In this document: positions 41,863 through 51,173 of the stretch, one piece after another | How positions within the stretch are numbered: position 1 is the first letter of the stretch | Layout of the letters: the number at the start of each line of letters is the position of its first letter | Origin: Bacteroidota bacterium | GTDB taxonomy: Bacteria; Bacteroidota; Bacteroidia; 2-12-FULL-35-15 | DNA: 64,000 bases | Reading direction: 5' to 3' | Assembly (NCBI GenBank): GCA_947449315.1 | Contig: CANFRC010000001.1 | Coordinates: forward strand, 124,001-188,000 | Notes under the pieces: model-generated | What the model was told of the DNA's origin: nothing | Databases searched by the model: none | What the model saw: the letters and a program-made list of their open reading frames with translations, nothing else | Made by a program: the position numbers and the translations under genes

Positions 41863-43278
41863 ATGAGCAGCGAAGAATTTGGTGAAAACGAAAACAAAGG
41901 AGCCCAATATGTTTTATTATTGGTGGATCGCTTTGAAGAAATGATCAATAACAATAAACGGTATTTTTTTGATGCGGAAGAATTAGAAGAGATCATAGAT
42001 TATTATTTTGAGAAGAACAATTCAAAAAGAGCGTTATCAGCTATTGATTTTGCTATAGGTCAATACCCGTTTTCATCGGTATTCCTTTTAAGAAAAGCAC
42101 AAATATATGCCGCTACCAACCAAAGCCAAAAAGCATTGGAAATATTGTCATATGTAGAAAGTATGGAGCCATCCAATACGGAGTTGTATATGACAAAAGG
42201 GTCGATTTACAGCCAGATGGGACTGACCGATCAAGCCATAGAAAATTATAAAAAAGCTGCGGAAAACGCGGAAGATATTGATGAGATATACTTAGCAATG
42301 GCTTTCGAATTTGAAAATACAGGAAAGTTTGACGATGCTATTTTTTATCTTAAAAAGGCAATTGCAGAAAATCCGGAGAATGAAGTGGCGCTTTACGAGT
42401 TAGCTTTTTGCTATGAACTAAATGGTCAATCAGAAGAAAGTGTAAAATATTACACTAATTTTGTTGACAAACACCCCTATACCTCAACAGCATGGTTCAA
42501 TCTAGGAGTTGCCTATAACCGATTAGGGCTTTATGAAAAGGCAATTGACGCATATGATTATTCCATTGCTATCCAAGACGATTTTGCTTCTGCTTATTTT
42601 AATAAGGCAAACTCATTGGCCAACCTTAATCGACTCGATGAAGCTATTGAGGTTTATAAAGACACTTTAAAAGTAGAAGATCCAGATGCTATCACTTTTT
42701 ATTACATCGGTGAATGTTATGAAAAGAAAGAAGATTTTGAGCATGCGCTTGTTTATTACCATAAGGCTATAAAACTAAACCCTCAGCTAGCGGATGCTTG
42801 GCTGGGTATTGCTATCGTTCTTGATTCACAAAATAAAACGAGCGAAGGTATGCACTATGCAAAAAAAGCGTTAGAAATCGAAAAAACAAATGCTGAGTAT
42901 TGGTATATTTATGGCGAGTTGCAGCAAAAAATGCAATTTTACGAAGATGCCGAGAACTCCTTTAAAAAAGTAATTGAATTAGACCCTGAAAATTCAGAGA
43001 TATGGCTTGATTATGCCAACTTATTATTTGAGCAAGAAAATAAGAATGGCTCGCTAGAAATACTTGCTGAAGGCATTAAGCACCACCCTCAAAATGCGGA
43101 ATTGCATTACCGAATTTCTGCTTGTCTAATGAGTATAGGGCAAAAACAGGAAGCATTAAGTTTTTTACAAAGTGCATTAAAATTGAACTACGAAAAACAC
43201 AATGAACTGTTTGAATACCTTCCTCAATTAAAGGAAAATGCAAGCATCACAGATTTGATAGAATCGTATAAGAAATAA
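41863..43278 (+). CDS. Cytoplasmic tetratricopeptide-repeat protein
   Basis: A 471-residue protein made of about eleven TPR units from residue 45 to 460, for example LYMTKGSIYSQMGLTDQAIENYKKA, TAWFNLGVAYNRLGLYEKAIDAYDYSIAI, ADAWLGIAIVLDSQNKTSEGMHYAKKAL and AEYWYIYGELQQKMQFYEDAENSFKKVIELDPEN. There is no signal peptide or membrane helix, so it is probably cytoplasmic and a scaffold. It is the first gene of a rightward series, 24 bases upstream of phosphosulfolactate synthase, which suggests co-expression, but no functional link is known. Confidence 0.88.
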   Translation: MSSEEFGENENKGAQYVLLLVDRFEEMINNNKRYFFDAEELEEIIDYYFEKNNSKRALSAIDFAIGQYPFSSVFLLRKAQIYAATNQSQKALEILSYVESMEPSNTELYMTKGSIYSQMGLTDQAIENYKKAAENAEDIDEIYLAMAFEFENTGKFDDAIFYLKKAIAENPENEVALYELAFCYELNGQSEESVKYYTNFVDKHPYTSTAWFNLGVAYNRLGLYEKAIDAYDYSIAIQDDFASAYFNKANSLANLNRLDEAIEVYKDTLKVEDPDAITFYYIGECYEKKEDFEHALVYYHKAIKLNPQLADAWLGIAIVLDSQNKTSEGMHYAKKALEIEKTNAEYWYIYGELQQKMQFYEDAENSFKKVIELDPENSEIWLDYANLLFEQENKNGSLEILAEGIKHHPQNAELHYRISACLMSIGQKQEALSFLQSALKLNYEKHNELFEYLPQLKENASITDLIESYKK

Positions 43279-43302
43279 GATAAATTTTAATTAATTAGAA
43301 TT

Positions 43303-44094
43303 ATGAATTTTACACTACCATTTATTCCTGAACGTCCGGCTAAACCTAGAAATAGTGGATTAACGATGATGATGGACAAAGGTTTGAGTATTCGTCAAGC
43401 GGAAGATTTTTTGTCCGTGAGCGGACATCTTACTGACATTATTAAGCTTGGATTCGGAACATCCTTTATTACTCCTAATCTAGCACAAAAAATAAAATTG
43501 TACAAGGATGCCGGGATGAAAGTTTATGTTGGTGGAACTCTCTTTGAAGCTTTTATTGTTAGAAATATGTTTGATGATTATCAAAAGCTGTTGGATAAAT
43601 TAAAGCTTGATTGTGCAGAAGTTTCAGATGGTTCAATTATTATGGCACATGATAAAAAATGTGAATACATCCATAAACTAGCTAAGAATCATACCGTACT
43701 TTCAGAGGTTGGATCTAAAGAGGCGGGTATCATTATCCACCCTGCTAAGTGGATCTCTATGATGAATGCTGAATTGCAGGCGGGTTCTTGGAAAGTAATT
43801 GCGGAAGCCCGAGAGAGTGGCAATGTTGGAATATACCGTGCTAACGGAACAGCGCATACGCTTCTTATTAATAAAATTTTAGCAAAAGTTCCTAAAGACA
43901 GCATTCTTTGGGAGGCTCCTATCAAAACGCAACAAGTCTGGTTCTTAAAACTTTTGGGTTCAAATGTCAATCTGGGGAACATATCGTATGACGATGTTAT
44001 TCCATTAGAAACACTAAGGTTAGGTTTACGTGGGGATACCTTTTTTAGTCACTTACCAACTGAATTGAAACAATCAAACGGAGAATTAAAATAA
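43303..44094 (+). CDS. Phosphosulfolactate synthase (ComA family)
   Basis: A 263-residue TIM-barrel enzyme of the ComA family. The archetype adds sulfite to phosphoenolpyruvate to make (R)-phosphosulfolactate, the first step of coenzyme M synthesis in methanogens. Recognisable segments are TMMMDKGLSIRQAEDFL, DIIKLGFGTSFITPN, KVYVGGTLFEAF and AEVSDGSIIMAHDKK (about 30-120), then SEVGSKEAG and WEAPIKTQQVWFLKLLGSNVNLGNI. Bacteroidota do not make coenzyme M; the product may feed a sulfonated compound such as sulfolactate or a sulfonolipid precursor. A rhodanese gene follows after 13 bases, so both may serve sulfur or sulfite handling. The reaction assignment is by family. Confidence 0.87.
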   Translation: MNFTLPFIPERPAKPRNSGLTMMMDKGLSIRQAEDFLSVSGHLTDIIKLGFGTSFITPNLAQKIKLYKDAGMKVYVGGTLFEAFIVRNMFDDYQKLLDKLKLDCAEVSDGSIIMAHDKKCEYIHKLAKNHTVLSEVGSKEAGIIIHPAKWISMMNAELQAGSWKVIAEARESGNVGIYRANGTAHTLLINKILAKVPKDSILWEAPIKTQQVWFLKLLGSNVNLGNISYDDVIPLETLRLGLRGDTFFSHLPTELKQSNGELK

Positions 44095-44107
44095 TACTAT
44101 TTATAAA

Positions 44108-44422
44108 ATGAAAGAAATAACTGTTTCTGAATTAAAAAAACTGAAAGACACCAAAGCTGATTTTCAATTGATAGATGTTCGTGAAGAGCACGAGGTGGAA
44201 CTTTCTGAGATTGGTGGGGAAAGTATTCCAATGGGCGAAGTGATGGACAATCTTTCCAAAATATCAAAAGACAAACAAGTAGTAATACACTGTAGAAGTG
44301 GTGCTCGCTCCGGAGCTATTTGCCAGGCGCTGGAATCAGTAGGCTATCATAATGTCTACAATTTAAAAGGCGGAATTATTGCATGGTCAACTGAAATAGA
44401 TCCTTCTATTACTAAATATTAA
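44108..44422 (+). CDS. Single-domain rhodanese
   Basis: A 104-residue rhodanese-like sulfurtransferase. The catalytic Cys is in VVIHCRSGARSG (Cys about 63), the active-site loop CRSGAR being a six-residue loop as in GlpE/PspE-type enzymes. The N-terminal LIDVREEHEVELSEIGGESIPMGEV and C-terminal NLKGGIIAWSTEIDPS segments complete the fold. It may carry sulfur as a persulfide; together with the phosphosulfolactate synthase gene upstream this suggests a role in producing or handling sulfite. There is no signal peptide. Confidence 0.92.
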   Translation: MKEITVSELKKLKDTKADFQLIDVREEHEVELSEIGGESIPMGEVMDNLSKISKDKQVVIHCRSGARSGAICQALESVGYHNVYNLKGGIIAWSTEIDPSITKY

Positions 44423-44462
44423 TATCTATTTTTAATTCTAAACAACCAAGTCGTATATCTTT

Positions 44463-45098
44463 ATGTTAGAACTTTTTAAGAACATCTTACACTTGGATTT
44501 TGAATGGCTTTTTCAAAATTATCAAGATACCGTTTATATCATTTTATTCCTTGTGATCTTTGTTGAGACAGGATTAGTAATCATGCCATTTCTTCCGGGC
44601 GATTCTCTTTTATTTACTGCGGGATTATTTGCTCGATCAGGTTATTTAAATATGGCTTTTTTAGTTTCCCTATTATTCATTGCTGCAGTTCTTGGTGATA
44701 ATACCAATTATTGGATCGGAAGAAAAATCGGATTGAAAGCATTGCATTTGAAATTCCGAGGGAAGATACTTGTAAAGCAAGAGTACATTGATAAAACACA
44801 TTCCTTTTTTGAAAAATACGGACCGAAAACAATTATTCTTGCACGCTTTGTTCCAATCGTAAGAACCTTTTCTCCTTTTGTTGCAGGTGTTGCAGAGATG
44901 AAATACCGAAAATTTATTTCATTTGATTTATTAGGTGGTATCATCTGGATCGGTAGTTTAACGTTTGCAGGGTACTTTTTAGGCCACTTTGATTGGATCA
45001 GAAAACACATCGAAATAGTGGCACTTGGAATTGTTTGTTTATCAGTTCTCCCAATTATCATTGAAGTCGTGAAAGCTAAAATGAGTAAGAAAAAATAA
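44463..45098 (+). CDS. DedA-family membrane protein
   Basis: A 211-residue inner-membrane protein of the DedA/SNARE-associated (VTT) family. Members move undecaprenyl phosphate or phospholipids across the membrane and affect membrane potential. Family marks are VIMPFLPGDSLLFTAGLFA (about 40-58, re-entrant loop), FEKYGPKTIILARFVPIVRTFSPFVAGVAEMKYRKF (about 119-154, with the conserved Arg residues) and GGIIWIGSLTFAGYFLG. It stops two bases before aroE, hence the same transcript is likely. Confidence 0.92.
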   Translation: MLELFKNILHLDFEWLFQNYQDTVYIILFLVIFVETGLVIMPFLPGDSLLFTAGLFARSGYLNMAFLVSLLFIAAVLGDNTNYWIGRKIGLKALHLKFRGKILVKQEYIDKTHSFFEKYGPKTIILARFVPIVRTFSPFVAGVAEMKYRKFISFDLLGGIIWIGSLTFAGYFLGHFDWIRKHIEIVALGIVCLSVLPIIIEVVKAKMSKKK

Positions 45099-45100
45099 GA

Positions 45101-45847
45101 ATGTCGAAATTATACGGACTTATTGGTTATCCGCTCACCCACTCTTTTTCAAAAAAATATTTTACAGAAAAATTTGCGAAAGAAACTATTTCTGATTCTG
45201 AATATAATTTATTTCCATTACAAACTATCGGTCAATTAACTCAATTGATAAAAGACAATCCCCGTCTTTCCGGATTAAATGTAACCATTCCATTTAAAGA
45301 AAGTGTAATACCATTTTTGGATGAATTGGATGAAACAGCAAAAAAAGTGGGTGCCGTTAATTGCATTAAGGTTGAATCAGGAAAACTAAAAGGATATAAC
45401 ACCGATGTTTATGGATTCAAGCAAAGCATAAAACCTTTTTTGGAAAACCATCACGAACGAGCATTAATACTTGGCACTGGCGGCGCATCAAAAGCTGTCT
45501 ATCATGTATTGAAAGAGATTGGCATTGATTGTTATTTTGTATCAAGAGATAAATCAACAGCTACTTTGAAGAATGTTTTTGATTATGAAGAGTTGAATGA
45601 ATACATTTTCAACGCTTTTAAGTTGATCGTAAATACAACACCAGTTGGAATGTTTCCGGATATTAACCATGCTCCGAAGATCCCTTTTGAACGAATCACT
45701 TCATCTCATTTGCTGTATGACCTTGTTTACAATCCTATGGAAACTGAATTTCTAAAACGGGGAAAAGAAAAAGGTGCATTGACTGTCAATGGATTGTCTA
45801 TGCTCCATCAACAAGCGGAAGAGGCTTGGCGAATCTGGAATAAATAA
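45101..45847 (+). CDS. aroE: Shikimate dehydrogenase
   Basis: NADPH-dependent reduction of 3-dehydroshikimate to shikimate in aromatic amino-acid synthesis. The 248-residue enzyme has the shikimate-binding motifs YPLTHSFSKKYF (about 8-19) and NVTIPFKESV (with catalytic Lys about 66), the NTDVYGF motif (catalytic Asp about 101) and the dinucleotide-binding LGTGGASKAVYHVL (about 126-139). It is at the short end for the family, as is usual in Bacteroidota. It follows the DedA gene at two bases and is 47 bases upstream of uvrB. Confidence 0.95.
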   Translation: MSKLYGLIGYPLTHSFSKKYFTEKFAKETISDSEYNLFPLQTIGQLTQLIKDNPRLSGLNVTIPFKESVIPFLDELDETAKKVGAVNCIKVESGKLKGYNTDVYGFKQSIKPFLENHHERALILGTGGASKAVYHVLKEIGIDCYFVSRDKSTATLKNVFDYEELNEYIFNAFKLIVNTTPVGMFPDINHAPKIPFERITSSHLLYDLVYNPMETEFLKRGKEKGALTVNGLSMLHQQAEEAWRIWNK

Positions 45848-45879
45848 AAACACATTTCAATTTTCTCCGTATTAATCTG

Positions 45880-45887
45880 TAATTTTG
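45880..45887 (+). promoter_or_regulatory. Putative -7 box just before uvrB
   Basis: TAATTTTG fits TAnnTTTG; its last base is seven bases before the uvrB ATG, so a transcript from here would be leaderless or nearly so. A TTTC stands about 20 bases upstream instead of TTTG. Confidence 0.35.
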
Positions 45888-45894
45888 TGCTCGA

Positions 45895-47919
45895 ATGGAA
45901 TTCAAAATAATATCAGATTTTCAACCAACTGGTGATCAACCAACTGCCATAAAACAATTGGTAGAAGGTGTGAAAAGCGGTTTGCCTGCCCAAACATTAT
46001 TAGGCGTTACTGGATCAGGAAAAACATTTACGATTGCGAATGTAATTCTTCAAACAGGAAAGCCTACCCTAATATTAAGCCACAACAAAACCCTTGCTGC
46101 TCAATTGTATGGCGAGTTTAAGCAATTCTTCCCTAACAACGCTGTCGAATATTTTGTGAGCTATTACGATTATTACCAACCAGAAGCGTTTATACCGAGC
46201 ACAAATACTTATATCGAAAAAGACCTTGCTATCAATGATGAGATTGAAAAGTTAAGGTTAAGTACGACTTCTGCTCTGCTATCGGGAAGACGAGATGTAA
46301 TTGTTGTTTCTTCCGTTTCTTGTATCTACGGTATTGGCAATCCGATTGAATTTAGAAGCAATGTGATTCAGATAAAAAAAGGAGAGGTTATTTCTCGTAA
46401 TAAGTTTTTACATCGTTTAGTAGAGAGTTTATATTCCAGAACAACAGAAGATTTCCTCAGAGGGAACTTCCGTGTAAAAGGTGATACGGTTGATATTAAT
46501 TTAGCATATGCAGATTATTCTTTACGTGTTTCTTTTTGGGATGATGAAATAGAAGAAATTGAATATTTTGAAACAAGTACAGGAAAAAGTCTTGAAAAGC
46601 TGGATAGCGTTACTGTTTATCCTGCAAACATATTTGTAACAAGTCCAGAAACAATGAAAAGTGCTATTCATCAGATCCAGGATGATATGGTGAAGCAAGT
46701 TGATTATTTCAAAGAGATCGGCAAACATTTAGAAGCAAAACGTTTAGAAGACAGAGTTACTTATGACCTAGAGATGATGCGTGAATTAGGATATTGTTCT
46801 GGAATTGAAAATTATTCACGCTATTTCGACAATCGATTACCAGGTTCACGCCCATTCTGCTTATTAGATTATTTCCCTGATGACTTTTTAATGGTTGTGG
46901 ATGAAAGCCATGTAACACTGCCACAAATTAAAGCGATGTATGGTGGTGATCGATCCCGTAAAGTCAATTTAGTGGATTTTGGATTTCGTTTGCCTGCAGC
47001 AATGGATAACCGACCATTAAAATACGAGGAGTTTGAAACACTCATCAATCAAATCATTTATGTAAGTGCAACGCCTGCAGAATATGAATTACAGCGGTCC
47101 GAAGGGATTGTTGCAGAACAAGTAATTCGTCCTACAGGTTTATTAGATCCTATCATAGAAGTTAGGCCGAGTGTAAATCAAATTGATGATCTTTTAGAAG
47201 AGATTGATAAAGTAACAAAACGTGATGAACGTATTTTGGTGACCACCCTTACCAAACGAATGTCGGAAGAATTACAAAAATACATGTTGAATATCGGTAT
47301 CCGTTGTCGCTATATTCATTCTGATGTTGACACACTTGAACGTGTTGAAATATTAAGAGATCTTCGATTGGGGAAATTTGATGTGTTGATTGGAATTAAT
47401 TTATTGCGGGAAGGGTTAGATCTTCCAGAAGTATCACTTGTTGCCATCCTTGATGCAGACAAAGAAGGGTTCTTGCGTTCTGACAGAGCTTTGACACAAA
47501 CGGCAGGAAGAGCAGCACGTAATATCAATGGCAAAGTAATAATGTATGCTGATAAGATCACCGGTTCTATGCAAAGAACGATAGATGAGACGGAGCGTAG
47601 AAGACAAAAACAAATTGCCTATAACCTTATCAATAATTTAGTTCCTACCGCATTAAATAAATCAAAAGCATCCATTATGGGGCAAACAACTGTTATTGTT
47701 GACTCTAAAGGAAACCTCGCAAGACCATACATTGAGAATGAACAGATTAATTATGCTGCTGACCCTGTTGTTCAATATATGAGTAAAGACGAATTGCAAA
47801 AAGCAATTAATAAAACTCGAAAAGCAATGGATGTTGCCGCTAAGGCGTTTGATTTTGCTGAAGCTGCTCGATTAAGGGATGAAATGTTTGCACTCGAAAA
47901 ATTATTTTCATCAAAATAA
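45895..47919 (+). CDS. uvrB: Excinuclease ABC subunit B
   Basis: DNA-damage verification helicase of nucleotide excision repair, working with UvrA and UvrC. The 674-residue length is usual. Visible are Walker A GVTGSGKTFT (about 39-48), the beta-hairpin YYDYYQPEAFIP (about 93-104), DESHVTLPQ (about 338), the helicase C-terminal motif TLTKRMSEELQKYM with DVDTLERVEILRDLRLGKFDVLIGINLLREGLD, motif VI TQTAGRAARN, and the C-terminal UVR coiled coil (AMDVAAKAFDFAEAARLRDEM). It precedes recQ on the same strand, a small DNA-repair neighbourhood. Confidence 0.98.
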   Translation: MEFKIISDFQPTGDQPTAIKQLVEGVKSGLPAQTLLGVTGSGKTFTIANVILQTGKPTLILSHNKTLAAQLYGEFKQFFPNNAVEYFVSYYDYYQPEAFIPSTNTYIEKDLAINDEIEKLRLSTTSALLSGRRDVIVVSSVSCIYGIGNPIEFRSNVIQIKKGEVISRNKFLHRLVESLYSRTTEDFLRGNFRVKGDTVDINLAYADYSLRVSFWDDEIEEIEYFETSTGKSLEKLDSVTVYPANIFVTSPETMKSAIHQIQDDMVKQVDYFKEIGKHLEAKRLEDRVTYDLEMMRELGYCSGIENYSRYFDNRLPGSRPFCLLDYFPDDFLMVVDESHVTLPQIKAMYGGDRSRKVNLVDFGFRLPAAMDNRPLKYEEFETLINQIIYVSATPAEYELQRSEGIVAEQVIRPTGLLDPIIEVRPSVNQIDDLLEEIDKVTKRDERILVTTLTKRMSEELQKYMLNIGIRCRYIHSDVDTLERVEILRDLRLGKFDVLIGINLLREGLDLPEVSLVAILDADKEGFLRSDRALTQTAGRAARNINGKVIMYADKITGSMQRTIDETERRRQKQIAYNLINNLVPTALNKSKASIMGQTTVIVDSKGNLARPYIENEQINYAADPVVQYMSKDELQKAINKTRKAMDVAAKAFDFAEAARLRDEMFALEKLFSSK

Positions 47920-47983
47920 TCCCAAAGCGCCTTGTTTATTTTTTAAGGAATGTCTATCCACCTCTATTCAGCTAATAATTTCG

Positions 47984-47991
47984 TAAATTCG
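47984..47991 (+). promoter_or_regulatory. Promoter-like box upstream of recQ
   Basis: TAAATTCG (one mismatch from TAnnTTTG) within TTTCGTAAATTCGTGG, 12 bases before the recQ ATG. An almost identical string precedes the RlmI-type gene at 49921-49934. Confidence 0.35.
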
Positions 47992-48003
47992 TGGCATTGA
48001 ACT

Positions 48004-49911
48004 ATGCCAAGCATTCATGAAATATTAGAAAAATACTGGGGCTTCCGATCATTTCGACCATTACAAGAAGATATAATCCATTCTGTAATGCAAGGCAATG
48101 ATACGTTGGCGCTTTTGCCAACTGGTGGTGGAAAATCAATTTGCTTTCAGGTACCGGCAATGGCAAAAGAAGGCATCTGTATTGTCGTTTCTCCTCTTAT
48201 AGCATTAATGAAGGATCAAGTAGAGAGCCTTACAAATAAAGGGATTAAAGCCATTGCAATCACATCAGCAATGCACAAACGTGAGATCGATATAGCTTTA
48301 GATAATTGTGTTCATGGAAAAATAAAATTTCTTTATTTATCTCCAGAGCGATTGGAAAATGAAATCGTTAAGGTGCGCTTGCAAAGAATGAATGTTAATT
48401 TGATTGCCATTGATGAATCTCATTGTATTTCTCAATGGGGATATGATTTCCGACCTAGTTACTTAAAACTGGAATTGCTTCGGGACATTCTTCCTAAAGT
48501 TCCTTTTTTAGCATTAACAGCAACAGCAACAACAGACGTTGTAAAAGATATTCAGGAAAAATTACATTTCAAAAAAAACAATGTTCTTCAGAAAAGTTTT
48601 GAGCGAAAAAATGTTGCTTACATTGTTTTGGATGAAGAGGATAAATTAGCACGTCTGGTTAAAATAGCAAATAAGATAAAAGGTACAGGCATCGTGTACG
48701 TTCGCAACAGAAGAAAAACACAAGATATTGCCAATTATTTAAAAAGCAATAAGATCTCCGCCGATTTTTATCATGCAGGATTAGATTCTAAAACACGTGA
48801 TATCAAACAAACCGATTGGATAAATAATAAGTCGCGAGTCATTGTTTGTACCAATGCGTTTGGGATGGGAATTGATAAACCAGATGTTCGGTTTGTTGTC
48901 CATATCGATCTTCCCGATTCGTTGGAAGCCTATTTTCAGGAAGCGGGCCGTGCTGGAAGAGATGAATTGAAAGCGTATGCTATTTTATTATACAACAATG
49001 CTGATAAAATTGAACTGCAACGGAATGTAGAAACAAGTTTTCCTTCCATTGATGAGATCCGACAAACGTATCAGGCATTAGCAAATTATTATCAAATGCC
49101 AACAGGTTCGGGATTAGGAACTACCTTAAGCTTTGACAATGCTGCTTTTTGCGATACCTATAAACTGCAGGCGATCACCGTATTTAATAGCTTAAAGTTT
49201 ATTGAACGGGAAGGTTATATATTATTGTCAGATGCTTTTTATCAGCCTGCACGCATCAAATTAGAAATGAACCGAGAAGATCTCTATAAATTTCAGATCT
49301 CAAATCCGACCTATGATGTCTTTATTAAGCTTCTGCTTCGCTCCTACTCAGGCTTATTCGATAATTTTGTAAAGATCAATGAGTTTGAACTTGCCAAAAA
49401 AGCAAATTTAAAACAAGAAGAAATTGTCAAACGATTAAATTATTTGCATCAACACAAGATCATAATCTATTCGCCACAAACGGAATTACCTCAATTAACC
49501 TTTACTCAGCCTCGTGTTGATACAAAGGATCTGACTCTCTCCAAAGAAAATTTTTCGCTGCTAAAAAAACGTGCAATCGAACGAATGGAATCTGTTCTAA
49601 ATTATGCCGAAGATCATCATAAGTGCAGAAGTCAAATCTTACTGGCTTATTTTGGAGAAACAAATACCAAACGCTGTAATCAATGCGATGTGTGTCTTGA
49701 AGAAAATAGAAAAACCTTGCATACAGACGAATTTGATTCCATAAGTGGCCAAATAAAGCAGCTTCTATCACTCCATCCGATGGAGCTAAAAATGCTAGTG
49801 AATTCCATTACGGATGTTCATGAAGATAAAATAATACATACCATTCAATGGATGATCGACAATGACCAACTGATCTATGACAATCATAATTTATTGTGTT
49901 TGGTTTTATAG
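48004..49911 (+). CDS. recQ: ATP-dependent DNA helicase RecQ
   Basis: A 635-residue RecQ-type 3'-5' DNA helicase for recombination and replication repair. The core shows FRPLQEDII, Walker A LPTGGGKSIC (about 38-47), DESHCISQWGYDFRPSY (about 140-156, with the aromatic-rich loop), TATATT and motif VI QEAGRAGRD. After the core comes a winged-helix-like part, and only then the cysteine cluster (KCRSQILLAYFGE, then CNQCDVCLEE near 545-565). In E. coli RecQ this zinc module follows the core directly. The C-terminal HRDC domain is not evident; the end is a short unrelated helical piece. The arrangement defines a Bacteroidota variant. Confidence 0.93.
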   Translation: MPSIHEILEKYWGFRSFRPLQEDIIHSVMQGNDTLALLPTGGGKSICFQVPAMAKEGICIVVSPLIALMKDQVESLTNKGIKAIAITSAMHKREIDIALDNCVHGKIKFLYLSPERLENEIVKVRLQRMNVNLIAIDESHCISQWGYDFRPSYLKLELLRDILPKVPFLALTATATTDVVKDIQEKLHFKKNNVLQKSFERKNVAYIVLDEEDKLARLVKIANKIKGTGIVYVRNRRKTQDIANYLKSNKISADFYHAGLDSKTRDIKQTDWINNKSRVIVCTNAFGMGIDKPDVRFVVHIDLPDSLEAYFQEAGRAGRDELKAYAILLYNNADKIELQRNVETSFPSIDEIRQTYQALANYYQMPTGSGLGTTLSFDNAAFCDTYKLQAITVFNSLKFIEREGYILLSDAFYQPARIKLEMNREDLYKFQISNPTYDVFIKLLLRSYSGLFDNFVKINEFELAKKANLKQEEIVKRLNYLHQHKIIIYSPQTELPQLTFTQPRVDTKDLTLSKENFSLLKKRAIERMESVLNYAEDHHKCRSQILLAYFGETNTKRCNQCDVCLEENRKTLHTDEFDSISGQIKQLLSLHPMELKMLVNSITDVHEDKIIHTIQWMIDNDQLIYDNHNLLCLVL

Positions 49912-49924
49912 GTCACATTATTCG

Positions 49925-49932
49925 TAAATTCG
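49925..49932 (+). promoter_or_regulatory. Promoter-like box upstream of the RlmI-type gene
   Basis: TAAATTCG inside TTCGTAAATTCGCG, 15 bases before the ATG; one mismatch from TAnnTTTG. The -33 region would lie within the end of recQ. Confidence 0.3.
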
Positions 49933-49947
49933 CGCAAAATAAAGCAC

Positions 49948-51162
49948 ATGACAGAATTCATTAAAGTAATACTTGCTAACGGAAAAGACCATAGTGTAAA
50001 ACGTTTTCACCCATGGGTATTTTCTGGAGCAATTAAGAAAATTAGTCTTCCTCCAGATTATCCTGGCGAAGACCTTAAAGAAGGTGACGTAGTAGAAGTT
50101 TACTCTTCTCAAAATGAGTTTTTAGGAATGGGGCATTATCAAATCGGTTCTATTGCTGTCAGAATGTTTTCTTTTACACAAGTGACTCCAGATTTTAGTT
50201 TTTGGAAGAGTAAAATTCAAGCAGCATATAATTTTCGTACACAATTAAATTTAACAAAAAACACGGCAACAAATTGTTACCGATTGTGTTTTGGTGAAGG
50301 TGACGGCTTACCAGGATTTATTATTGATTATTATAACGGAACAGCTGTTCTTCAGTCACATTCTATTGGATTGCATTTAATAAAACACGAATTTGTTAAA
50401 GCATTGCAAGAAATTTATGGAGATGAACTAAAAGCGGTATTTGATAAAAGCGAAGAAACAATGCCTAAGAATGCCCCGATCAAAGCACCGAATGGGTATC
50501 TATGGAAATCGGATAATTATTCCTCCAATGAGATCATCGCATTGGAAAATAATCATAAATTTTATGTGGATTGGGAAGGCGGACAAAAAACTGGATTCTT
50601 TTTGGATCAAAGAGAAAACCGTGAATTACTTGGGCATTATTCTAAAGATAAAGTGGTTTTAAATACGTTCTGTTATACAGGCGGATTCTCTGTTTATGCT
50701 GCTAATGAAGGTGCGAAAGAGGTTCACTCGATCGATATTTCTAAAAAAGCAATTGAGTTAACAGATAGAAATATCCAATTGAATGCTATCAAAAATCACG
50801 AGTCGCATGCTGCTGATACGTTTGATTTTTTGAAGCATAGAGAAAATACCTACGATATTATTGTTTTAGATCCTCCCGCTTTTGCGAAACATCAAAACGT
50901 GAAGCACAATGCCATAATGGGATACAAACGTTTAAACTACGAAGCCATCAAGCAAATTAAACCAGGCGGATTATTATTTACCTTTTCTTGTTCTCAGGTC
51001 GTAGACAAAAACACATTCAATTCAACTGTTATGGCTGCGGCTATTGAAGCGGGAAGAAATGTGCGTGTGTTGCATCATTTATCTCAACCTCCTGATCACT
51101 GTGTGAATATATTTCATCCAGAAGGCGAGTATTTAAAAGGGCTAGTGGTACATATCGAATAA
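49948..51162 (+). CDS. RlmI-type 23S rRNA (cytosine-C5) methyltransferase
   Basis: A 404-residue class I SAM-dependent RNA methyltransferase. The N-terminal PUA domain (HPWVFSGAIKK, then GDVVEVYSSQNEFLGMGHY, about 22-68) is followed by a central domain with ENNHKFYVDWEGGQKTGFFLDQRENRELL and the SAM-binding VLNTFCYTGGFSVYAANEGAKEVHSIDISKKA (about 235-266). Motif IV is YDIIVLDPPAFAKHQ and motif VI FTFSCSQVV, which holds the catalytic-type Cys of this family. The closest named relative is RlmI, which makes m5C1962 in 23S rRNA. It is convergent with the membrane protein gene 11 bases away. Confidence 0.92.
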   Translation: MTEFIKVILANGKDHSVKRFHPWVFSGAIKKISLPPDYPGEDLKEGDVVEVYSSQNEFLGMGHYQIGSIAVRMFSFTQVTPDFSFWKSKIQAAYNFRTQLNLTKNTATNCYRLCFGEGDGLPGFIIDYYNGTAVLQSHSIGLHLIKHEFVKALQEIYGDELKAVFDKSEETMPKNAPIKAPNGYLWKSDNYSSNEIIALENNHKFYVDWEGGQKTGFFLDQRENRELLGHYSKDKVVLNTFCYTGGFSVYAANEGAKEVHSIDISKKAIELTDRNIQLNAIKNHESHAADTFDFLKHRENTYDIIVLDPPAFAKHQNVKHNAIMGYKRLNYEAIKQIKPGGLLFTFSCSQVVDKNTFNSTVMAAAIEAGRNVRVLHHLSQPPDHCVNIFHPEGEYLKGLVVHIE

Positions 51163-51173
51163 TGAAGTAAGTA

